Shown piece by piece: positions 11,855-23,703 of a stretch of 64,000 nt of DNA. Both the position numbers and the translations under genes were made by a program. The stretch is from an uncultured Tenacibaculum sp. (GTDB taxonomy: Bacteria > Bacteroidota > Bacteroidia > Flavobacteriales > Flavobacteriaceae). Below the pieces are notes generated by a model. That model was not told the DNA's origin. It did not search any database and saw only the letters and a list, made by a program, of their open reading frames with translations. The stretch spans positions 308,439-372,438 of the forward strand of contig NZ_CANNGG010000004.1 in assembly GCF_947504135.1 (NCBI RefSeq), given 5' to 3'. Position 1 is the first letter of the stretch. Every line of letters begins with the position of its first letter.

Positions 11855-13465
11855 ATGTTATCAAAAGAAGAAAAATCTACCTTAAGGAGTAGGTTGTTTC
11901 GTCATTTAGACGGAATTGTTACTTGTCCAGCAGCTTACACTTTACATGAAAAAGGAATTACTAACTATCTTTTAGAAAAAAAATCTGTCAGTTTAGCTGA
12001 AATTACTTCCGAGTTTCATGCTAACGACGGCTATTTAAACGTGGCTTTAAGAACCTTGTGTTCTCAAGGTTGGTTAACACAACATGTTGATAATACAAAA
12101 AACACCGTTCAGTTTGAAATCAACAAAGCTTCTGCTATCGCTTTTTCATATTTTCACTTGTATAAAGAAGCGTTTTCTTTATTGAAGTTTTCTGAATATT
12201 ATAGCGCACGAAAATTTGAAATTGAACCTTTTGATAAGTTGGAAAGCTTGTATCAAAATTTCACCAATAATTTCGGAATAGAGCCTCCTTCAACTTCTGA
12301 AGAAAAAGAAATTTTAAATCAAATTCTTACACATATTGAAGGGATTATTATTGGCCCTACTACAGTTATATTGGGCATGAGTGGTATGTTTCATAAATAT
12401 TTTATGCAAACTAAATTTAGCGCAGATGAATTCCATAAAGATGCTGAAAACTTTAGTCGACTACTTGATTTATTAACCAATTTAGGTTGGTTTTCCAAGA
12501 CTAAAGACTCTTATGAATTTACTGATGAAGGCTTATTTTTTGCTCGAAGGGCAAGTGCTTACGGAGTTACGGTTTCTTACATTCCAACCCTTAGAAAACT
12601 AGACAAACTCATTTTTGGAAATCCTGATATTTTTAGAACTTCGGAAATAGGAAACGACGAAATTCATGTTGACAGAGAAATGAATGTTTGGGGAAGCGGT
12701 GGTGCACATTCAACCTATTTTAAAGTGATTGATGAAATTATCATCAACCTATTCAACAAACCTATTAACGAACAACCTAAAGGTATTTTAGATGTTGGCT
12801 GTGGTAATGGTGCGTTTTTAAAACATTTATTTAATGTGATTGAAAACCAAACCAAAAGAGGTACGATGTTGGAAGATTATCCATTGTTACTTATTGGTGT
12901 TGATTACAACGAAGCTGCGCAAAAAATTACTCGAAAAAACTTAGTAAAAGCTGATATTTGGGCAAAAGTAATTTGGGGAGATATTGGAAATCCGAAAGCA
13001 CTATCAGAAGACTTACAAGACAAATATGGAATCAATCTCTCAGATTTATTGAACGTTCGTACATTTTTAGATCATAACAGAATTTGGCAAGAGCCTGCTC
13101 CTACCAACAACTTGACTATAACCAATTCAACAGGAGCTTACGCTTATAGAGGAAAACGTTTGAATAATAATTTGGTAGTAGAATCTTTAAAACAGCATTT
13201 TAACAAGTGGAAACCCTACATTAGTAAATTTGGTTTACTATTAATTGAATTACACACCTCAAAACCAGAATTAGTTGCTAAAAACTTAGGAAAAACAGCG
13301 GCAACTGCCTACGATGCTACGCATGGTTACTCTGACCAATACATTATTGAATTGGATGAATATATGAATGCTATGAAATCTGTGGGGTTAACTCCCGATA
13401 AAAATACTTTTAAAAAGTTTCCAAACTCGGAATTGGCAAAGGTTTCTATTAATCTTTTTAAGTAG
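11855..13465 (+). CDS. Class I SAM-dependent methyltransferase with two N-terminal winged-helix-like segments
   Basis: 536 aa; GILDVGCGNGAFLKHLF motif I; resembles standalone AprA/PKS-associated methyltransferases by architecture (tentative). Confidence 0.75.
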   Translation: MLSKEEKSTLRSRLFRHLDGIVTCPAAYTLHEKGITNYLLEKKSVSLAEITSEFHANDGYLNVALRTLCSQGWLTQHVDNTKNTVQFEINKASAIAFSYFHLYKEAFSLLKFSEYYSARKFEIEPFDKLESLYQNFTNNFGIEPPSTSEEKEILNQILTHIEGIIIGPTTVILGMSGMFHKYFMQTKFSADEFHKDAENFSRLLDLLTNLGWFSKTKDSYEFTDEGLFFARRASAYGVTVSYIPTLRKLDKLIFGNPDIFRTSEIGNDEIHVDREMNVWGSGGAHSTYFKVIDEIIINLFNKPINEQPKGILDVGCGNGAFLKHLFNVIENQTKRGTMLEDYPLLLIGVDYNEAAQKITRKNLVKADIWAKVIWGDIGNPKALSEDLQDKYGINLSDLLNVRTFLDHNRIWQEPAPTNNLTITNSTGAYAYRGKRLNNNLVVESLKQHFNKWKPYISKFGLLLIELHTSKPELVAKNLGKTAATAYDATHGYSDQYIIELDEYMNAMKSVGLTPDKNTFKKFPNSELAKVSINLFK

Positions 13466-13467
13466 AC

Positions 13468-14142
13468 TTAATCTTTTACCTTATATAATTTAGGCTCGGT
13501 GATATTAACTTTTGAAAAGGTTTCTTTATTTATTTCAAAATGCATTTTTGACATTTCGTTCAAATAAACTTCCAAAGGTTCCATACCTATTTCCTCTCTA
13601 CGCTTGTTTACGTTTATACTATCTATCAAAGGTTTTGGATAAGCTTGGCAAACTTTCCAATTATACGTCACTTGAGTTCCATAAACTTGCTTTTTACCTG
13701 TGTTTAGTTGCACCCTATCTAGTAAATAGGCATAATTTTCAGGGTTAGCGTTCTTACTCTCTACCTCGTTTTTCATCTTCTTTAAAACCGCTTCTTGAAA
13801 TTCAGGTTTAAAATCTAAATGCTGTACAATAAGCCAAAAATTTCTAGACCCTTCTTTTCCTGCAACATCAAAACCAACAAAACCATATTTGTTAAAAATT
13901 TCTGTAGCTTTCTTATGAGTTACAGCAAAAACACTGTCTTTAAATGATTGCCATTCTTCTTCGGTTAATTCTTTATATTTTCCTGAGGGAACACCTGCAG
14001 CAACTTGATCTATTTCTACCATACTAGCAAGTTCATTAACCAATTCTTGATTGTATTCTTTTTTAACAGGATTTTCTTTTTCAGTTTTACAACTAATCAA
14101 TAGCAATAATACAAAAGCTGTAAGAATTTTAATTTTCATCAA
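13468..14142 (-). CDS. Lipoprotein, DUF6624-like
   Basis: Lipobox LLLISC; central FVGFDVAGKEGSRNFWLIVQHLD typical of this family (from memory). Confidence 0.6.
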   Translation of the reverse strand: MMKIKILTAFVLLLLISCKTEKENPVKKEYNQELVNELASMVEIDQVAAGVPSGKYKELTEEEWQSFKDSVFAVTHKKATEIFNKYGFVGFDVAGKEGSRNFWLIVQHLDFKPEFQEAVLKKMKNEVESKNANPENYAYLLDRVQLNTGKKQVYGTQVTYNWKVCQAYPKPLIDSINVNKRREEIGMEPLEVYLNEMSKMHFEINKETFSKVNITEPKLYKVKD

Positions 14143-16633
14143 CCCTATTTTCTTTTACAGATAATAAATTAGCAAACAACTTATAGGCTCCAGAAACTCC
14201 TGCTGGAAGTTCTCTAAAAAAACTTAAGCCTGTATAGATATAGTTTCCTTTACCATATTTAGCAACTAACAAACTTCCTTTTTTAGCAGATTCACCTTTA
14301 TCATACATAGATAATATCGGAGTGTATTCTTTACTCCATTTATTCGGGAAATATAAGCCTCGTTCTTGTACCCAACCATCAAAATCAGCTTCTGTAATTT
14401 TATTCGGATAATTTAAAATCGAATGTTCTTTAGCTAACAAGGTTACTTTAGAATGTTCGTCTGTTACTCTATCACGTGATAATTGTAATTCATACGGCGC
14501 TTGTACATCTACTCCTCTATTCGTGTTGTATTGCACTATTAAATTTCCACCATTTTTCACATATTCTAGCAAATATTTCTGCTTAAACTGCAATTCTTCA
14601 TTGGTGTTATAAGCGCGAATACCTACAACTACAGCATCAAATTGATCTATATTTCCGTTGATTTCGTTTACATTCAATTCTGTTACCTCATAACCAATTT
14701 GTTGTAAACTTTCAGGAATGGCATCACCTGAACCTTGAATACAACCTATTCGTTTTCCGTTTTTTTCGATATTCAAACGAACTACTTTCGCTTGTGATGG
14801 CAACAATACCGATTGTTTTGGAATATGGTTATAATTGATTTCTACCAACTCTTTATCATAAGTTTTGCCATCAACCTTGGCGACAACTTTAAGCACTCCT
14901 TCTGACTCATTTTGAGTTGGAGTTACCATAAAATCGACAAATTGAACATCTCCTTTTTGGGCAATTGAAAAATCTATTGCTGTTGGAGATACTTTCCATC
15001 CTTTTGGAGCTTGCAAACTTACTTTTCCGCTAATATTTGCATCTCCTGCTCTTACTTCAACAGATATCTTTTGAGCTTCAGAAGTAGAAAAAATCAGTAC
15101 TTTATCGTTTAATTTTGTAGTTACTTTCGGTAATACCTCAAAAGGCTCATAGGTTTCTCCAACATCTCTTTTAGCATATCTATACACTACCGGAATGGTA
15201 AAAGCAACTGGTTGATTTTCAATGATAACATTATATTTAATTTGAATAGGTCTTGGAGATTCTGGATTTCCAATCAATTTCTGATTGTTCACCTTATACA
15301 TTCCTAAATCCCAAGGAGTGTTTAACCAATACGGTGAAGAGTAAGAAACATCTTTACCAATATTGATTTTATTTTTAAAATTTTGTTTGCTATTAGGAGC
15401 TAAATCCAATTCTTTTTTAATGTTTTTTCCTTCAGGAAGGATCGTAATTGACGATAACTCCATAGAAATAGAGCTTCTATTTAGCACTTCAAAATCTACA
15501 TCAATCGTACTGCTTGGAGTTGCACTAGAACTTACAGCCGATGCTTCTAAATACAAACCTGCACAAGCCTTGATAATTTCATTTAACTCTTTGGTTTTAA
15601 TAGTTCTCCAATGTGCATCTTTCAATTGTCGAACCATTTTGTAGGCTTGCAACAACTCTGGTAAGTGTTTTGACGGATTGACAAAATCGAAATCATCTTC
15701 AATTTTATATAAAATATCTCCAATCTCTCCACCTCCTTCTATACGGTTCCAAGTTGTATTGATTCCTGAAAAAATATCTTTTTTATCTTTAGGAAATTCT
15801 CCTTTTAAAAACTCTACATATTCTGTTTGACTTCCTCTAGTAGTTAATCTACCAAACCCTTGGCATAAATGTTGACTGCTTGCTATTGCTGCTACTTCAT
15901 TATTAGACAATCCTTTTAAAGGGTAGTACGTTCCTATATCAAAGCTTAACATATTACTTTTGTCTGCTTTTGCAAAGGCTTCTTCACTTCCATAAAACCA
16001 CCACGAAGTATTAAAAAACAATCTATTAGGTTGCCATGTGCTCGTAGATTGTAACTGCTCTGGATATTTTGTTTTATCAGCGGCCAAATCAAATGCTTCA
16101 ACACTTAACATTGCTGATGAAGTATGGTGACCATGCGTAGAACCTGGTGTTCTATGATTAAAACGATTAATGATAACATCTGGTTTAAATGTACGAATTG
16201 CCCAAACTACATCGGCTAATACTTTATCTTTATTCCAAATTTCTAAGGTTTCATCAGGATGCTTTGAATACCCAAAATCGTTTGCTCTTGAAAAAAGTTG
16301 TTCTCCTCCATCTACTCCTCTTGCAGCTAACAATTCTTGAGTACGGATAACTCCTAATAATTCACGCATTTCTGGACCAATTAAATTTTGACCTCCATCA
16401 CCACGAGTTAACGATAAATACGCAGTTCTTGCTTTTTCGTGATTAGATAAGTAAGAAATTAATCGGGTATTTTCATCATCAGGATGTGCTGCTATATACA
16501 AAGCCGAACCTAAAAAGTTTAGTTTTTTTATTTTTTCATAAATCTGATTAGAAGTTAACTTTTGTGGTTTTTGTGCATTTATTGTTAGTGAAATCAATAA
16601 AAAAGATAGTAATAAAAGTACTTTTTTGTGCAT
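14129..16633 (-). CDS. PIG-L family deacetylase (large, multidomain)
   Basis: ALYIAAHPDDENTRLISYLSN motif and HTPGSTHGHHTSSAM; signal peptide. Confidence 0.88.
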   Translation of the reverse strand: MHKKVLLLLSFLLISLTINAQKPQKLTSNQIYEKIKKLNFLGSALYIAAHPDDENTRLISYLSNHEKARTAYLSLTRGDGGQNLIGPEMRELLGVIRTQELLAARGVDGGEQLFSRANDFGYSKHPDETLEIWNKDKVLADVVWAIRTFKPDVIINRFNHRTPGSTHGHHTSSAMLSVEAFDLAADKTKYPEQLQSTSTWQPNRLFFNTSWWFYGSEEAFAKADKSNMLSFDIGTYYPLKGLSNNEVAAIASSQHLCQGFGRLTTRGSQTEYVEFLKGEFPKDKKDIFSGINTTWNRIEGGGEIGDILYKIEDDFDFVNPSKHLPELLQAYKMVRQLKDAHWRTIKTKELNEIIKACAGLYLEASAVSSSATPSSTIDVDFEVLNRSSISMELSSITILPEGKNIKKELDLAPNSKQNFKNKINIGKDVSYSSPYWLNTPWDLGMYKVNNQKLIGNPESPRPIQIKYNVIIENQPVAFTIPVVYRYAKRDVGETYEPFEVLPKVTTKLNDKVLIFSTSEAQKISVEVRAGDANISGKVSLQAPKGWKVSPTAIDFSIAQKGDVQFVDFMVTPTQNESEGVLKVVAKVDGKTYDKELVEINYNHIPKQSVLLPSQAKVVRLNIEKNGKRIGCIQGSGDAIPESLQQIGYEVTELNVNEINGNIDQFDAVVVGIRAYNTNEELQFKQKYLLEYVKNGGNLIVQYNTNRGVDVQAPYELQLSRDRVTDEHSKVTLLAKEHSILNYPNKITEADFDGWVQERGLYFPNKWSKEYTPILSMYDKGESAKKGSLLVAKYGKGNYIYTGLSFFRELPAGVSGAYKLFANLLSVKENRVDEN

Positions 16634-16734
16634 TTTTAATAGTTTGAATACTACACAAATGTAACTTTTTTAACTAAAAAAAGAATTCTATTAACAAAAT
16701 GCTAACGTTTTTATTAAAATCTATATTTATAAGT

Positions 16735-18162
16735 TTAGTCTAAAAAATATTCATCTTTAAACCCTATCAAGTACAATTTTTCTTGAGCACGCGTAACTGC
16801 TGTATATAACCAACGTAAGTATTCTACTGAAGCTCCATCTGGTAAGTAAGGTTGCTCTATAAAAACAGTTTTCCACTGTCCACCTTGTGACTTATGGCAT
16901 GTCATAGCGTAAGAAAACTTCACTTGAAGTGCGTTGAAATACTTATTCTTCTTTACTCCCATAAATTGCTTATACTTCGATTTTTCTTGAGCAAAATCTT
17001 CTTTTACGGCTTCGTATAAGCGATTCGATTCTTCATACGTTAATGATGGACTCTCGCTAGTGAGCGTATCCAATAACAACACTGTTTCAAAAGGTTTCAT
17101 ATCAGGATAATCAATCATACGTACTTCGACTTCAGCAAATTTGAATCCGTATAAATCTTTAATTGCATTAATACGCATTACTTCACAAATATCACCATTA
17201 GCAATAAACCCTGCGGAAGATGAGTCCTTTAACCAGTAGTAGTTGTTTTTTACCACCATTACATAATCACCTGTAGAAATTTCGTTTTCTTGTCCGCGAA
17301 TTTTCGTTCGTATCTGTTGGTTGTATTGATTCGCTCGTTTGTTAGATCTTACAATAATAGCAGTATCTTCTACCCCTATATCCCCGTCATAAGCAGAAGT
17401 AATCGCATCTTGGATATCATACCCATCTTGTAAGCGAATGATATCTGGATAGTTTACATCAAACTGAAAATGTGTGGAATCGTTCTGAATTAACAAGCGT
17501 AAATCGGTTGCGTTGGCTAAAATTCCTGATCCTTCTTCTTGTCGAACTACTTCATCTAACTCTATTTCGGTAACTTCTTTGTTAAACTCAAACGAAAGTT
17601 TGTCAGCTTCTAAAGCTGGACTCATTGTTAGCTTTACTGGTGGCAACTGCGCTGTATCACCTATAAAAATAATTTTACAGTTCTTTCCAGAGTACACATA
17701 AGATATTAAATCGTCTAACAACGAGCCGTTTTCAAACAATTTTGCATTTTGTTTTTCATCAGAAATCATCGAAGCTTCATCAACAATAAAAAGAGTATCA
17801 GTATGTTTATTCGGCTGCATTACAAAACTAACTCCCCCACTACTCTGTTTTTTAGGAAAGTATATTTTTTTATGAATTGTAAATGCTTGTCGGTTAGAAT
17901 ATCCTGAAATTACTTTCGCCGCACGACCTGTAGGCGCTAATAAAACTGCTTTCTGACCTATCTTCCATAAATTATGAACAACAGTACTTATAATGGTGGT
18001 TTTTCCCGTTCCTGCATATCCTTTTAATAAAAACAAAGCACGATTGTCATCTGAAAAAATAAAATCTGTTAAGACATCTAATAACTCGTTTTGCTTTTCT
18101 GTAGGAGCGTATGGGAACTTTTGTAGTATTTCTTTATAAAATTTCGAAGCAGTTTGTATCAT
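16735..18162 (-). CDS. ATP-dependent RecD-like/UvrD-C DNA helicase
   Basis: LLKGYAGTGKTTIIST Walker A, FIVDEASMIS Walker B, C-terminal SYAMTCHKSQGGQWKTVFIE. Confidence 0.9.
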   Translation of the reverse strand: MIQTASKFYKEILQKFPYAPTEKQNELLDVLTDFIFSDDNRALFLLKGYAGTGKTTIISTVVHNLWKIGQKAVLLAPTGRAAKVISGYSNRQAFTIHKKIYFPKKQSSGGVSFVMQPNKHTDTLFIVDEASMISDEKQNAKLFENGSLLDDLISYVYSGKNCKIIFIGDTAQLPPVKLTMSPALEADKLSFEFNKEVTEIELDEVVRQEEGSGILANATDLRLLIQNDSTHFQFDVNYPDIIRLQDGYDIQDAITSAYDGDIGVEDTAIIVRSNKRANQYNQQIRTKIRGQENEISTGDYVMVVKNNYYWLKDSSSAGFIANGDICEVMRINAIKDLYGFKFAEVEVRMIDYPDMKPFETVLLLDTLTSESPSLTYEESNRLYEAVKEDFAQEKSKYKQFMGVKKNKYFNALQVKFSYAMTCHKSQGGQWKTVFIEQPYLPDGASVEYLRWLYTAVTRAQEKLYLIGFKDEYFLD

Positions 18163-18229
18163 ATTTCAAATAATATTCAAAGATAAATGTATTTACATAA
18201 TAATTATTTTCATCATTGAAAAAAAATTG

Positions 18230-18237
18230 TAGATTTG
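18230..18237 (+). promoter_or_regulatory. Putative Bacteroidota -7 box (TAnnTTTG)
   Basis: tagatttg upstream of the 18266 ORF. Confidence 0.4.
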
Positions 18238-18265
18238 CGAATATCATACATTAAAAATTAAAAAA

Positions 18266-19000
18266 ATGAATTTATTATTAATGATTTTAGTAGCTGTAGT
18301 GGTTGCTTTTCTTTTAGCTGTACTTGTAGTTAAATTTGTACCTCTAAAAATGAGATGGTTAGTTTCAATATTTCTTTTAGGTGCAACTGTCTTTTTAGTA
18401 TATAAAATTTATGGCGGAATTATGGAGCCGATTAATTTTAACAAAGACAAGAAAGTGCGTTATGCTAAAGTTATTAAGAACTTAAAATTAATTCGTGATG
18501 CCGAAGTAAAATATAAAGAGGTTTACGGAACATATACTAACAACAAAGATACTTTACTTAGCTTTATTGAAAGTGGTAAGTTAGCATTAACAGAAACTAA
18601 AAACATTGAGGTAGAAGAAGATAGAGGTGGAGGAATTATAATTAAAGTTTCTAAAAAGCAAGTTGATACTATTGGATACGAGCCTGTTTTAAAATATTTT
18701 GAAGGAACGGAATATACTAAAATGTTTGAAGTACCAGGTACTACAGAACAATTTGAATTAGCTACTGGTAGAGTTGAAAAAGTAGCAGGTTTAGAAGTTC
18801 CTGTATTTGAAGCTAAAGTTTCAAAAAAGCCTATTTTAAAAGGAATGAACCCTTCGTTAATTAAAGCTGAATTAGAAGCAATTGAATCTGATCAAATTAA
18901 AGGTGAGTTTGTTTCTGTAGGTTCTTTAAGTGAAGTAACTACTGGTGGTAATTGGCCTCCTTTTTATGATAAAGGTGAAGCAGTTGCAAAAAAAGACTAA
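18266..19000 (+). CDS. Conserved hypothetical membrane-anchored protein
   Basis: 244 aa, two N-terminal TM segments. Confidence 0.75.
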   Translation: MNLLLMILVAVVVAFLLAVLVVKFVPLKMRWLVSIFLLGATVFLVYKIYGGIMEPINFNKDKKVRYAKVIKNLKLIRDAEVKYKEVYGTYTNNKDTLLSFIESGKLALTETKNIEVEEDRGGGIIIKVSKKQVDTIGYEPVLKYFEGTEYTKMFEVPGTTEQFELATGRVEKVAGLEVPVFEAKVSKKPILKGMNPSLIKAELEAIESDQIKGEFVSVGSLSEVTTGGNWPPFYDKGEAVAKKD

Positions 19001-19805
19001 AAAAACAAGCGCTATAGCGCTATATAAAGATCTATCCATCCAATTTAGTTTGGATGGATTTTCTTTTTGTATCTCTAACTCAGAGAACAAAGCACCATTA
19101 CTTTTTACTAAGTATACTTTTGCAGCTTCAATAACTTCTCCTGAGTTACTGCTAGAAGAAATTATACGTGTTTTTAATACCGATAAAGATTTACAACAAG
19201 ATTTCTCTTCTGTTTTTGCCATACATCAAAACAACCTAGCTACTTTAGTTCCTAATAAACTTTTTGATCGAAACAATTTAGCTCCGTATTTAAAATACAC
19301 CGTAAAAACCTTAAAAACAGATTTTATTACCTACGATTTGCATGATACTATAGCTGCTAACACAGTTTATATCCCTTATGTAAACATTAATAATTACCTG
19401 TTTCAAAACTTTGGAGAGTTTGAATACAAACACCATTCAACCGTGTTAATAGACAAGCTACTCTCCTATTCTCAAGAAAACTCTGATCAACAGTTTTTTG
19501 TACATGTTTCTTCTAATGACATAGATATTGTTATTTGCAAAGAAGGAAAACTTATATTTTACAACTCGTTTTCATACAGTACCAAAGAGGATTTTATATA
19601 CTATATTCTTTTTACTGCGGAACAATTACAAATGGATCCAAATAATTTTCAATTAACTTTTATTGGTGACATTGAAAAAGAATCAGAACTATACACCATA
19701 ACCTATACTTACGTTCGAAATATTCATTTTATGAATCCTGTTGATAATTTCTTTGCTGATAGCGATGATTTTTCGAACCACTCAAACTTTATACTTATTG
19801 CCTAA
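18966..19805 (+). CDS. DUF3822 family protein
   Basis: Directly upstream of rsmD and overlaps the preceding gene; ATG at 18966 preferred to the track start 18945. Confidence 0.75.
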   Translation: MIKVKQLQKKTKKTSAIALYKDLSIQFSLDGFSFCISNSENKAPLLFTKYTFAASITSPELLLEEIIRVFNTDKDLQQDFSSVFAIHQNNLATLVPNKLFDRNNLAPYLKYTVKTLKTDFITYDLHDTIAANTVYIPYVNINNYLFQNFGEFEYKHHSTVLIDKLLSYSQENSDQQFFVHVSSNDIDIVICKEGKLIFYNSFSYSTKEDFIYYILFTAEQLQMDPNNFQLTFIGDIEKESELYTITYTYVRNIHFMNPVDNFFADSDDFSNHSNFILIA

Positions 19806-20362
19806 TGCGAATTATTTCTGGAAAATATAAGAGTAAAAGGATTTCTGCTCCTAAAAACTTACCTGTACGACCAACAACAGACATGGCTAAAGAGTCGTTA
19901 TTTAATATCTTAAATAATTTGTATTATTTTGATAATATTTCAGTATTAGATTTATTCGCTGGTACAGGAAATATTAGCTACGAATTTGCCTCACGAGGTA
20001 CTGAAACCATTTATGCTGTTGATGCTCATTATGCTTGTATAAAATTCATTAATCAAACTTCAAAGGAGTTGGATATGGATATTACTAGCTATAAAAGTGA
20101 CGTATATAAGTTTTTAGAAAAAACTCCACTAAAAACAGATGTTGTTTTTGCGGACCCTCCTTATGATTTTGAAGAAGCGCAATTTTTAAAAATAGCAGAT
20201 ATTATTTTTGAACGTGATTTGTTAAATGAAGATGGTGTTTTAATTATTGAACATTCAAAACATACCGACTTAACTAAGCATCCTAATTATAGTTACGACA
20301 AACGTTATGGTGGTAACGTATTTAGTTTTTTTGAAGCTATTAGCGATGACGAAGAAGAATAA
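19805..20362 (+). CDS. rsmD: 16S rRNA (guanine966-N2)-methyltransferase RsmD
   Basis: MRIISGKYKSKRI, RPTTDMAKESLFNIL, DLFAGTGNISYE, DVVFADPPYDF. Confidence 0.96.
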   Translation: MRIISGKYKSKRISAPKNLPVRPTTDMAKESLFNILNNLYYFDNISVLDLFAGTGNISYEFASRGTETIYAVDAHYACIKFINQTSKELDMDITSYKSDVYKFLEKTPLKTDVVFADPPYDFEEAQFLKIADIIFERDLLNEDGVLIIEHSKHTDLTKHPNYSYDKRYGGNVFSFFEAISDDEEE

Positions 20363-20377
20363 AAGCTTTTAATAAAT

Positions 20378-20408
20378 AAAAAAGGGAACCAATTTGGTTC
20401 CCTTTTTT
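20378..20408. terminator. Bidirectional terminator between rsmD and the ABC-F gene
   Basis: aaaaaagggaaccaatttggttccctttttt. Confidence 0.85.
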
Positions 20409-20417
20409 ATTATTCTA

Positions 20418-22076
<1,659 letters not shown>

Positions 22077-22217
22077 CTAAAGAGTATAAAAGAATTTGCA
22101 TGAAAGTTTTTAACATATTACTTTTGAGACTTTTTAATTCATTTTAACAGCGAATTAACAGCCTTATTAAGAAGAGTTCTCTATTTTTGAGCATTGATAT
22201 TTAGGGTAATTTCAAGC

Positions 22218-23579
22218 ATGATTAAGTATTTAATACCTCTCATATTAGTTATATTTATTGGATGTGAAAAATCTGATAATCAAAAAACCACCTATTTTGG
22301 AGGGAAGATTATCAATCCTAAATCTGACTTCGTTATTTTATCAGACAACTACGAATTTAAAGACACAATTCCTTTAAATAAGAATAATACTTTCTTAGGG
22401 TCCTATACTGACATTAAGGAAGGATTATATATTTTTTACCATGGTAATGAGCATCAATATGTTTTCATACAACCAACTGATAGTACTTTAATAAGGTTAA
22501 ATACTTGGGATTTTGATGAATCTTTAGTTTTTAGCGGTAGCAATGCAGAAAGAAACAATTTATTAATAGATGCTTTCTTACAATATGAGCAAGAAGAAAA
22601 ATCAATTGCTAGATACTTTCATTTACCTCAAAAAGAATTCATTAATAAAATGGATTCTTTAAAACAAATTAAGGACGCTGTACTAACAAAGTATGAGGAA
22701 AATGATGTTAACCCCTCTAAAAAATTTTCTAAACTTTTAAACATCTCTTTAAACTATCCTATTTATACAAACTTAGAAAAGTATGCAATTAAAAATGCTA
22801 CTAAGAAAGAGCCTGAATCATTAGTTAAATCTTACTTCAACTACCGTAATAAGACAAATGTATGCAATGATTCTTTAATGTTTTTTGGTCCATATTACAG
22901 GTTTGTAATTGAAAAAATTTACAATGATGTTTACCAAAAAAATAGTATTGATGAACTAGATAATTTCACAGTAGAACTACTTAACTCTATTGATAAAAAC
23001 ATTGATTCAGAAGAAATTAAAAATAGACTACTATATAATACCGTAGTAGGTCACTTTTTCAAAGAGCCTAATTACGAAAAGATAGATGAAACTTTCTTTA
23101 CCTTTTTTAAACTTAATACAAATAACGAGCAAAAGAAAACAATACAACGTTTAATTAACGATTTAAAACTCTTAAATAAAGGAGAAAAGCTCCCTTCTTT
23201 TAATTTAATTTCAGCTGATGGTGGACTTGTTGACATTAAAAATATTACTAAAGGGAAAAATACAGTTGTTTTGTTTAAAAACTATAAATATGCTTCTGAC
23301 GACTGGGTATCTTCTAGGTTTAATTACTTAATTAAAAACAATCCTGATGTTAATTTTGTTTTAGTAAACTTATGTGACACCTCTAAAAGATATACTAAAA
23401 ACATAAATATTAAATACCAATACACACTACCAGAAGAGAGTCAAACTTGTGAATATTCTTCTAGTAAATTTTCTCGTTTGGTTTTGGTTGATAAAAATGG
23501 AGTTATTCAAAATGGATACACTAGTTTATCATCTCCTAGTATCAACCAAGAAATCAATAACTTACAAAATTTAAAATAG
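22218..23579 (+). CDS. Lipoprotein with C-terminal thioredoxin/TlpA-like region
   Basis: Lipobox VIFIGC after MIKYLIPLILV; GEKLPSFNLISADGGLVDIKNITKGKNTVVLF resembles a TlpA region but lacks an obvious CxxC. Confidence 0.65.
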   Translation: MIKYLIPLILVIFIGCEKSDNQKTTYFGGKIINPKSDFVILSDNYEFKDTIPLNKNNTFLGSYTDIKEGLYIFYHGNEHQYVFIQPTDSTLIRLNTWDFDESLVFSGSNAERNNLLIDAFLQYEQEEKSIARYFHLPQKEFINKMDSLKQIKDAVLTKYEENDVNPSKKFSKLLNISLNYPIYTNLEKYAIKNATKKEPESLVKSYFNYRNKTNVCNDSLMFFGPYYRFVIEKIYNDVYQKNSIDELDNFTVELLNSIDKNIDSEEIKNRLLYNTVVGHFFKEPNYEKIDETFFTFFKLNTNNEQKKTIQRLINDLKLLNKGEKLPSFNLISADGGLVDIKNITKGKNTVVLFKNYKYASDDWVSSRFNYLIKNNPDVNFVLVNLCDTSKRYTKNINIKYQYTLPEESQTCEYSSSKFSRLVLVDKNGVIQNGYTSLSSPSINQEINNLQNLK

Positions 23580-23607
23580 TTAACCTCTATTCATTTTATT
23601 TAGTGTA

Positions 23608-23703
23608 CTTTTGCACCGTCCAAAAAAATCGTAATAAACGATTTAATTAATATTAATTATAGAATTCGCGGAGGGGCATCTGTGGGTTCTCTAAAAACAC
23701 AGT
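23608..23703 (+). promoter_or_regulatory. Putative promoter and structured 5' leader of the DEAD-box helicase gene
   Basis: tacttttg (TAnnTTTG) followed by hairpins aatcg..cgatt and CTGTGggttctctaaaaaCACAG directly before the ATG. Confidence 0.45.

Noticed and set aside
18945-19000. Overprinted gene pair (55-nt overlap)
   Set aside because: An internal ATG at 18966 gives an ordinary short (35-nt) overlap; no sign of a functional overprint.
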